Origin: Mytilisepta virgata | Taxonomy: Eukaryota > Mollusca > Bivalvia > Mytilida > Mytilidae | NCBI GenBank assembly: GCA_028015205.1 | Contig: CM051514.1 | Span: 43,044,150 to 43,108,149 of the forward strand | DNA length: 64,000 bases | Direction of reading: 5' to 3' | Part shown: piece after piece, positions 50,101-59,200 of the stretch | Layout: each line of letters begins with the position of its first letter | How positions within the stretch are numbered: position 1 is the first letter of the stretch | Program-made: the position numbers and the translations under genes | Notes under the pieces: generated by a model | What the model saw: the letters and a program-made list of their open reading frames with translations, nothing else | Told to the model about the DNA's origin: nothing | Database searches by the model: none

Positions 50101-53100
50101 CTATTTTGAAACTGTGACCTAGTGTGTGTAAACCGGTTGTTACTTTTGTCATTAACATTTAACAATTCCGCTAACAAGGTTGTAGTATTTCCTTCAATCC
50201 TTCGGAAATACTTCTTATAAATCGGTGAACAGATTGATTAGAGGCGGCACAATTCGTTTCAATAATGTGTAAAAACGGGAAAAGAAATTCCAACACATTA
50301 TCAATTTTATCATAACACAAAACTTCTCGTGTGTTTGCAATACAATATATGGAAATTATGGATCTAAGTAAATTCTTCAGAAATAAAACGATCACACACG
50401 ATCAAATAGACAGAACAAATATTTAAATAATATCAATATAACACCGTAACAAAAGCATGCGTGATATAAATATAACTTAAATGCAAGTTTGAGAAGTAAC
50501 AATATTAGCAAAACGAATGAAATGAATTTTATAGTTCAAACTGAGCCATGATAAGATATGTTTGGAAAAACTTAGGAAGAGCATCAAAATATATAGAATC
50601 TAAAAATACAATGCACAACGCGCTGTAGATTCAAACACATACAAATACTTATCTTTTCACAATTCGAAAATCATTTATATCTAAGTTTTTTTTACAAATA
50701 AAGTTTTTTTTATTTTTATTTTATTATAACAACAACACATTGCACTTTGCTGTTACCATTCATACTTCTATGGACCAGCAACCCATAGAAGATCCCTGTA
50801 TATATTTAATGATTGCGATACAGGGATCCCACAAGCACGAATTCGTACAAATAAGTTAGTTGTTTGCATAACATTACATAGGCATTTGTTAAAACAATAT
50901 TCATATCTCATCTTACCAAAATTAGGTAAATACTAATAATAATAAACTGACAATATTTAGTCTTTTTATCACCTTGTCCATTCAGGTACTTATACAACAA
51001 CAAAATATCGGTAATTGAAGCAGGTGCTTTCAACAATTTGCCGTATTTATACAGTTTGTAAGTTTAATGTATTAATATTTTATCTTTATTATTAGTAGCA
51101 AATAAAATAAAAAATAAAATAAATTTTCACATATATTTGCAATACGATACTGCGATACCTATGTAATAAGTGGAAAGGTATAAGCGGGTATGAGACCAAT
51201 ATTCATGGATAAAAACGATTTAATAAAATCAACAACACAAAATGGTCAAGACACAAACTAATATGAGTGTATAAAGAGAAATGGAAATTGTGTATCATAT
51301 TAGATGGTATTCTAATTTGAGTATGATGATTATATAAATTATATAAAAAGCAGACCATCTTTTCCCATAAATGTAAATTACAGGTTAATAAGACGAAACT
51401 TAAAAAACTATTATTACCTTCTTAAATGAAAATCAATTGAAAAAACAATTAGAACAATTATATTGGTTGGTTAATTGTGTAAATTATACAAAAATGGATA
51501 ACTGGGAAGCTGGACAAGGACATACCAGTTAATCAAAGCAAAGCAACATGCAGACGCTGGACAAATTATATAAAAAAAAAAGCACGACATACAAACATAA
51601 AGGTCATAAAGAGTCATGAGGTATGATAATGTGTGTTTATTTAGCATTTGAATGTTTTTTTAAATTATATTTTTTCAATTACAGGTTAATCAGAAACAAC
51701 AACCTGACCAGAATTTCTGGTGGAGTATTTAACAACTTTACATCATTAAATACTTTGTAAGTTTATCTCAGGACATAGTACAATATCCATTTCTTTTTTA
51801 TTCTGAACGTTATGTGTACAAAAGCTATGTTCAGAAATGATCACTAAAAGGAGCGAAAATACGATGTCAACACGACTAAGAAACTAAAATATATTTACTT
51901 CCGACGCATTCAAAGACTGCACATATTTTAATAAAAAAAAGCTGCTAACTATCTAGTGGAAATAAATGCTCATATGAAATTTCCTGGTGACAAAAGGAGT
52001 CAATATTTACCAACATCAGTCAAATTATATATATCCTGTAAAAATACAAAAGCGACAAAAAAATTGAAATAGTCCGTATGATCGAAATGAAAGGGCAAGA
52101 CAGACTCTTAAGAATGCAATTTAACAAATACCATAAGCATATATGTATAACGGAAAGAATAAAAAACATAAAAGCAAAACAAAACTATATTGAGGCAGTC
52201 GGAAACGACAGCTATCCCCGCATTCCCCACATGTTGCACAGGGCTTTTTCATAATCATATCTTTGAGTACAGGCCCAAATTTGTAAAAATAAAAATTCTA
52301 AAACCTTACTGCACATCTGCATACGATGTATGACAATACATATATATATATACTCAAAATGACTCACTGAAGGCTCATATCAATGAAGAAAAAATCAGCC
52401 TAAAAACCTCAAACGTTTATTAACTAAAGCAAGATTCGATCCGCTAGATAATGAAAATTGCATTATTTTCAAGTGCAATGATAAACGATGCGGCACATGC
52501 AACTACATACACACGGGACATTCTATCGGCGCAATAAAATGGCACTACGATCAATACCAACAGCAACATGGACTGTAAATCCTCCAACCTAATATACTGT
52601 ATTAAATGTGGTAATTGTGAGGTAATTTACATAGGTCAAACTTGTGATCGAGTAGTTGATAGAATGCGTGTCCACCGCCAACAAATATGTGACCCCGCCT
52701 ACAGACAAATTCCATTAAGTGCACATTTAGATACATGTGCAGGCGGGATTTTTTTAAATATTTCTATTTTATAAATGAAAACCAGTGATGAAACTATACG
52801 GAAATTGAAAGAAAAGAACTTTATTCTCAAATTTAAATCCCTTTTGAACGGACGTTTATAACATATCTTTATCATTTTGATTCTTATGCATTGTTATACA
52901 TTAAATATTGGATATGTTGTTCATCAAGGTTCATATTTAATTCCCCTTCTATTATTGTAACGTCACAATATTTATAACGTTACCATTAACCACCGTTGTC
53001 ATATACAATTATCACCTGAAGATTGGCAGCAGCCATGAAAGCGCTAGTGATGTTTTTACATGTATACATTTAATATATCGTGAAAATCCGATTGTGTTGG

Positions 53101-53150
53101 AATTTTATTGACTAATATATACTTCTGTATAGAAGATTGATAGTTTGCCA

Positions 53151-53223
<73 letters not shown>

Positions 53224-56200
53224 GAATGAAAGACGCTTATAATTCACAAGCAGAGCAGTAGCAGATCTACATTGAATTCAATTATTTCTGTATCTTAATA
53301 TTATATTATATTATCAACATGCACGTCTTAGATGTGTTCTGTAGTTTCCAAAGATAAACATTAGAACCAGGATGAAATGTAACTTTCGAAAATCTTAGAA
53401 AAGACTATAAAATACATAGAATGTAGACAAAGAAGGCAAGGACAATGCCTATTCTACTAAAAATACATGTATAAAGTAATGCCGAGTCATGCACAAATAT
53501 ATGATGAAACTACAAGGTCACAAATATTTTTTTGGAAAGCTGTTTATGTGACATTAAACCACTGCTGTGACGTCAGTCTATTCATTTAGCGTGGTTTCTT
53601 TTTCTAGAATCAACGCTTCTTTAATCCGTCACTGAAATGAAGTCATCAAATTATATTTAATTGTTCCCTTTGTGTACTTAATTTCATTAAGTTGGCTAAT
53701 TTCCATAGTTTGAATGAACAAGGTGTTGCTAATCCTTAAAGTTGGCCAAACATCATCGATATCAATGTACTGGGATAGTTTTCCTTTTTCTTTGTAGTAG
53801 ACGTTGTAAAAGACTTGCTTTTTATGAAATCAAGAACAAAATTGAAATTTTGGTAAATGGGAAAAAACCCTTTATAGTATTTTGTACCAAGAGTTTTTAA
53901 AGGTGTTTAATTTTAAACTTCACAAAGCACTGTAAATTGAATCACATACCCACATTGCAAAACTCTTCATATCAAATTTAAATACAATTATTATAATTAA
54001 TAATCCGATATAGGTAATAAATAAAAACATCAGTTTTAACATGTATTAAAAAAACATACCTCATAATAATAATTAACTGAAAGTATTTAGCATTTATTTA
54101 ATTTTATCTATTCAGGAACTTGGACAACAACCACATATCGGTAATTGAAGCAGATGCTTTCAGCAATTTGCCGAATTTAGACAATTTGTAAGATAGCTGT
54201 ATTTAGTTTTTACCTTGTTCTTAATTTTGAGTTTTTATTTTTAGTTTCACAACATTACTTGTTTTGTTTAATCATGTATTACTTACCTGTCTTGTTACAG
54301 GATTTATATTATGAAGTGTCGTTTAAGCTTCTACTCATGAACGTGAATATGCAACATATTCTCTGAACACTAAATTGATTGAGCTGATTTTATATTTTCA
54401 TAAATAAAAATCAATATGGCCAGGAAGATGCTTATTAAGGCATAAACGAATCTTTGGGAAAATGGATTTCCCGGGTTTGTCTGTCTAATGGATTACATTT
54501 TTTTTATTTGCTCCTGATGTATATTTGTCCCTTTTTCTTAGAAACGTATGAATAGATTCAGTTGAGGTGCCACATAAAAGGTGTTAAAAGATTACCAGAC
54601 AGGAAACCCAAACAGAAGTTCCAATTATCTTCAACAGGATGACACACATCGATCTCGGATTTCTCGAACACCACCGATGGCTAGAGTCGTTTTGAACGTC
54701 CCGTCAATTTTCCCTCAATTTTCATGCTTAGAAAAACATCGTACATCGATTTTTCAAATAGTGGAAGAAGTCAAGAAAGACCAAAGGGATATTCGAAGGA
54801 AAATCGGTACAACTGACAACTCCAGAGAACAACGAAGACAAGACAAAAAAATACATGCACTACAATTAAAAACTAAAAACATGACCAACATAGACCCCAT
54901 AAAAAAGCCGGGGTAGACTTAGGTGCTCCGGAAGAGTAAGCAGTCTCTTCTTCCTGCAGGACACCCGCCATGCTGCCCATGTCAAATCCGGTATGAGGAA
55001 GGGAGAACATCAATGGAACAGGTGAATTTGTATCGGAACCAATGAAAATGTTGAACCCAACAATGATACTTACGCAATAAGAAGAAACGATAAAAAGATG
55101 ATCTGAAATTAACCCCCCCCCCCCCCCCCCCCCCCCCACAAAAATGGCCCGGATAAACGATTAATATGAATATGTAAAGAGAAAAGACAGTAAACAAGAA
55201 ATTGTGAATGATATCAGATAGTTTTGTAACTTAAGGATGTCACTAGGATACCCCGCTCTCCCCTCTAGCCAGCGATGTTATATAAATGTATCTAGAAAAA
55301 TATCAAATGATTTTATTCCCATCAATTAATAAAGTAAGAAGATATTATTACTGTCTGGAATACAAATCACCAAAAGAAAATTAAAGCAATGGTAGGGTTT
55401 GGTTGAATTCATATATTATGCAACAAAAGGAAATTTCAACAGTGGTACACGTGATTACTTTTCATTTAAATGTTTTTAGAAATTATATTTTGTTTTAATT
55501 TTAGGTATATTAGATACAACAATCTGACCAGAATTCTTGCTGGAGCATTTACAAACCTACCATCATTATATTACTTGTAAGCTTACATGTATAGTAAACT
55601 TGTGAACTTCCATTATACATCGGAAGTAACATCAGGTACCCCAGAAGGGTAAACATGTCCTGCGTAGTTATCGGTATCCGTCATATTGTCGTTGAGTAAC
55701 GTCTAACGTAGTGCCAACAGTAGATAACATGTCGATAGTTCTTGAAGTTATGATGTATATAACTGATTTGATTACACTGCGACATTGAGAAAGCCATTTT
55801 GTCAGAATTGTAAAAAAAGTGGAAAAAAGAAATGTCATCTATGATAAGTAGGGATACAAAGAACGTCTTGTATCTTGTCAATAAAATTCAGAACATCAAC
55901 TAGAAGGAATAATATACTCCACAACGTAAGCCGAAAATTTGCTCATTATCAAATCCCGTCGACAATGTTGTGTGAATAAATACTGCCTTAATAAATAAAA
56001 TATGTTAATCTCCTTTAGAGCCAAAAGCTTCTGATTGAGCCTGTAATAATTTAAATTTTGGGAATAGATTGGAACCAACGTCTTTTTGTTCGTAAATTGC
56101 AATTACTTATTCTAAAATAACCAACTTTAAATATTACTATTGATAATTTTTTTCTGTCCCTCTTTGGAAAAAGCACTTAATTTCTTTTTAATGCCTACAT

Positions 56201-59200
56201 TTAAGTCACCTACTTGAAACAAACAAACTATGCGGTAATAATAATACTGATAATAATAATAATAATAATAATAATAGATAGTACAATTTCTAGCATCATC
56301 TGCATATGGCGTCTTCGTTTCTCAGCTTATCCTATTTTCAATGGCATGCGTGAGTTACCCTGACTTTCGACAAAGAGGATAACTGCTGTCACAAAAGCTT
56401 CTTAACCAGGGTTTTATCAGGAATAAGTTATGTCATCACTTAGGAAATTTTACCGTCGTCATCACGAATTGATTGACCGTTACAGTGTTCCAATATCTAA
56501 GATGATGTTGGACCTGTTCCCATTGTCGTAACATATCATGTGCCTCCACCGCTTTGTGACTTCCACCGGATTGACTTTGTTGAACTTCACGATGGGTGCC
56601 CATACGGAGCAGGAACTACTTACTCCTCCGGAGCACTTGAGTTCATTCCTACCTTTATAGGAATTCGTGTTGTTCATTTTTTTTTTCAGTTGTCTGCGTT
56701 TATTTGTTGCGCTTGTGGTTGTTCATTTGTCATCCCGGGTTTGTCTGTCCAATGGATTACGTTATTTTGATTGCTCCTTAGGTATATTTGTCCTTTGTAT
56801 AAAGAAATAACTAAAACCACCACAGACCCCCCCTCCCAAATAAGATAAAGATATTTAAATGAGTTTAGCATTCTGATTGTTTCTTTATGTATTTGTATAA
56901 AATCAACTTCGTAAGAGATACAGTGTTAGCAAAGTTGAAAGGCATGTTTTCCATAGATGGAATATGTATATGAATTTATATGATTATTGAATTAAATGCA
57001 GTCGACTCTCGAAGTCTGTCGGGCCGCGAAAAATTTGAGATAGACGAAATTCAACTAAAGGGAAGTTAACAAATTTTCCTGCTTACGTTGGGAGGTTATT
57101 TTCTAATTCCGGTAAATATAAAAATCTCTGTGGGTGCTGGAGAAAAACGATAGTTTGTACGTACTATCGAAACCTCAATTTATTTATCCATGTTCGGATA
57201 CTTGTACTTATATAATTAATATGTAACGTTTTATATTTAAAAAAATAATAAATAGTTGAAGAAAAATTGATTAAAATAGAATAAAATAGAACAAAAACAT
57301 TTGAGTCCGCGCTGTGTACCCTCCAAGAGCAAGACGTCAAATAAATCATTAAATTGATTAACTTTTCTGTAAATTGACATTAAAGTGAATTGTTTTTACA
57401 AATCAAGTTGAATTCTCAATAAATCAATAACACAAAAAATTACTCGACGCCAATGTTTCATCATATTATATATCCAATTTACACCATTACCAAGAATTAA
57501 ATATGTTTTAATTAAGAAATAAGAATTCTGAAGTACACGTGTGCTTTATGGTTCTAAATATAAAGATAAATCAATAATATACAAGATGACATAATCATAT
57601 TTTTTTATTACCAAGATATGAGCATGGAAGTATACATTAATCAAAGTTAGTTCACCAGTAAATCTATCGGTCATAATGACCTATTTCTTGGTTTATAATC
57701 AACGCAACCATTAGATACATGTAAAGTCAAGAAATACCAAAGGGACATTCGAAGGAGAGAAAAATCGTTACAACTGACAAACTCCGGAGAACAACGAAGA
57801 CAAGACCAAAACAATACATGCACTACAATTAAAAACTAAAAACGTATGAACAACACGGACCCCACCAACAATGTGCATAGAAGACCATCTTTTATAGAAC
57901 AATATATTTCAGTGTCTGTACAAAGTCAGACTATCCTGACTCTGTTGTGTTTGTGTTTGTATTTTGTGATTTTTTTGTTAGCTTTTGTCCGGAGTTCTGT
58001 CAGTCGGATTGCTGTGATTGTTTGGTATGTCATTGTTGAACTTTACTGTTATTGATTTTGTTGTTACTGAGATAAGATATAAATTTTACTGAAATCATTT
58101 GAGCATGGAATTTAGTTAAAGTTAAATACTTTTTGCTTGGTGCTTGTTTCTTCCTAAAAGTACATGTATATTAGTATTAAATATAACAATCTGTCTACTT
58201 TAACCTAAGTCTGTCTAGATCACATTAACCTTATATAAAACTCATACATGGATTTTTCTATATGTAATTATAAGAATTGGGTGCACCTGTTTGCTTAAAT
58301 AAATATATCATTTAAGGAATACAATATACAAAGTTAATTATTTGAATGATCATTAAAAGAAAAAATTAAGCTCAATTTCCACCTTCAGCATGTTCAGTAA
58401 TATATTTCGGTCACTTAGATTTTTGTTTTGGTTATTTCATCCTTCAGCTTCTTAATTTCATCATTATAAATTCTGTCTACTTTAACCTAAGTCTGTCTAG
58501 ATCACATTAACCTTATATAAAACTCATAGATGGATTTTTCTATATGTAATTATAAGAATTGGGTGCGCCTGTTTGCTTAAATAAATATATCATTTAAGGA
58601 ATACAATATACAAAGTTAATTATTTGAATGATCATTAAAAGAAAAAATTAAGCTCAATTTCCACCTTCAGCATGTTCAGTAATATATTTCGGTGACTTAG
58701 ATTTTTGTTTTGGTTATTTCATCCTTCAGCTTCTTAATTTCATCATTATAAATTCAAAACGTATGAGAGAAATATCCGACAATATAAAAATAAAAAAATA
58801 TACAAATTAACCATTTATTTTTAATAAATTAATATAATACAATTTTAGAACAAATAAGACAGAATATTTTTTTTTCTATAATCCAAATAGCTAGAATGAA
58901 TCTTTCAAGTAAGTAATACTAAAAAGGACAGTTGTGCAGCTTAAATTTAACTTTTAGAGGAATGTCCGAACGTTTTTTTGTGAAATTTTGAAGAAACATT
59001 TTAAATAAAATATATTTGATATGCACAAAGTTCTGGAATAATTGTACTCACTCCCATGGGAAAGTAAAAACTACTCATTAAGAAGGGCACAGAACACCTA
59101 CATGTAAGGGAGTTAACTCTGTAAAAATCAGCTGAACGATTTAATCACATATTATTAGTAAAGAAAAATCAAGCTTCTCAATGATCAACATCAGTGTTTG

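Larger units (their letters stand above)
45737..50985 (+). other. LRR gene intron 4
   Basis: At 5.2 kb it is the largest intron seen. It holds two Penelope-like copies in opposite orientation (47.38-48.35 and 48.5-49.35 kb). Its last 100 bases resemble the ends of introns 6 and 8. Confidence 0.7.
51757..54115 (+). other. LRR gene intron 6 (B to A)
   Basis: It contains the Penelope GIY-YIG domain (52.4-53.06 kb) and the (TA)n tract; the last part AGTATTTAGCATTTATTTA resembles the end of intron 8. Confidence 0.7.
54188..55504 (+). other. LRR gene intron 7 (A to B)
   Basis: Contains Penelope 3' end pieces in both orientations (54,465-54,535 plus; 54,768-55,015 minus) and a 25-base C run. Confidence 0.7.
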
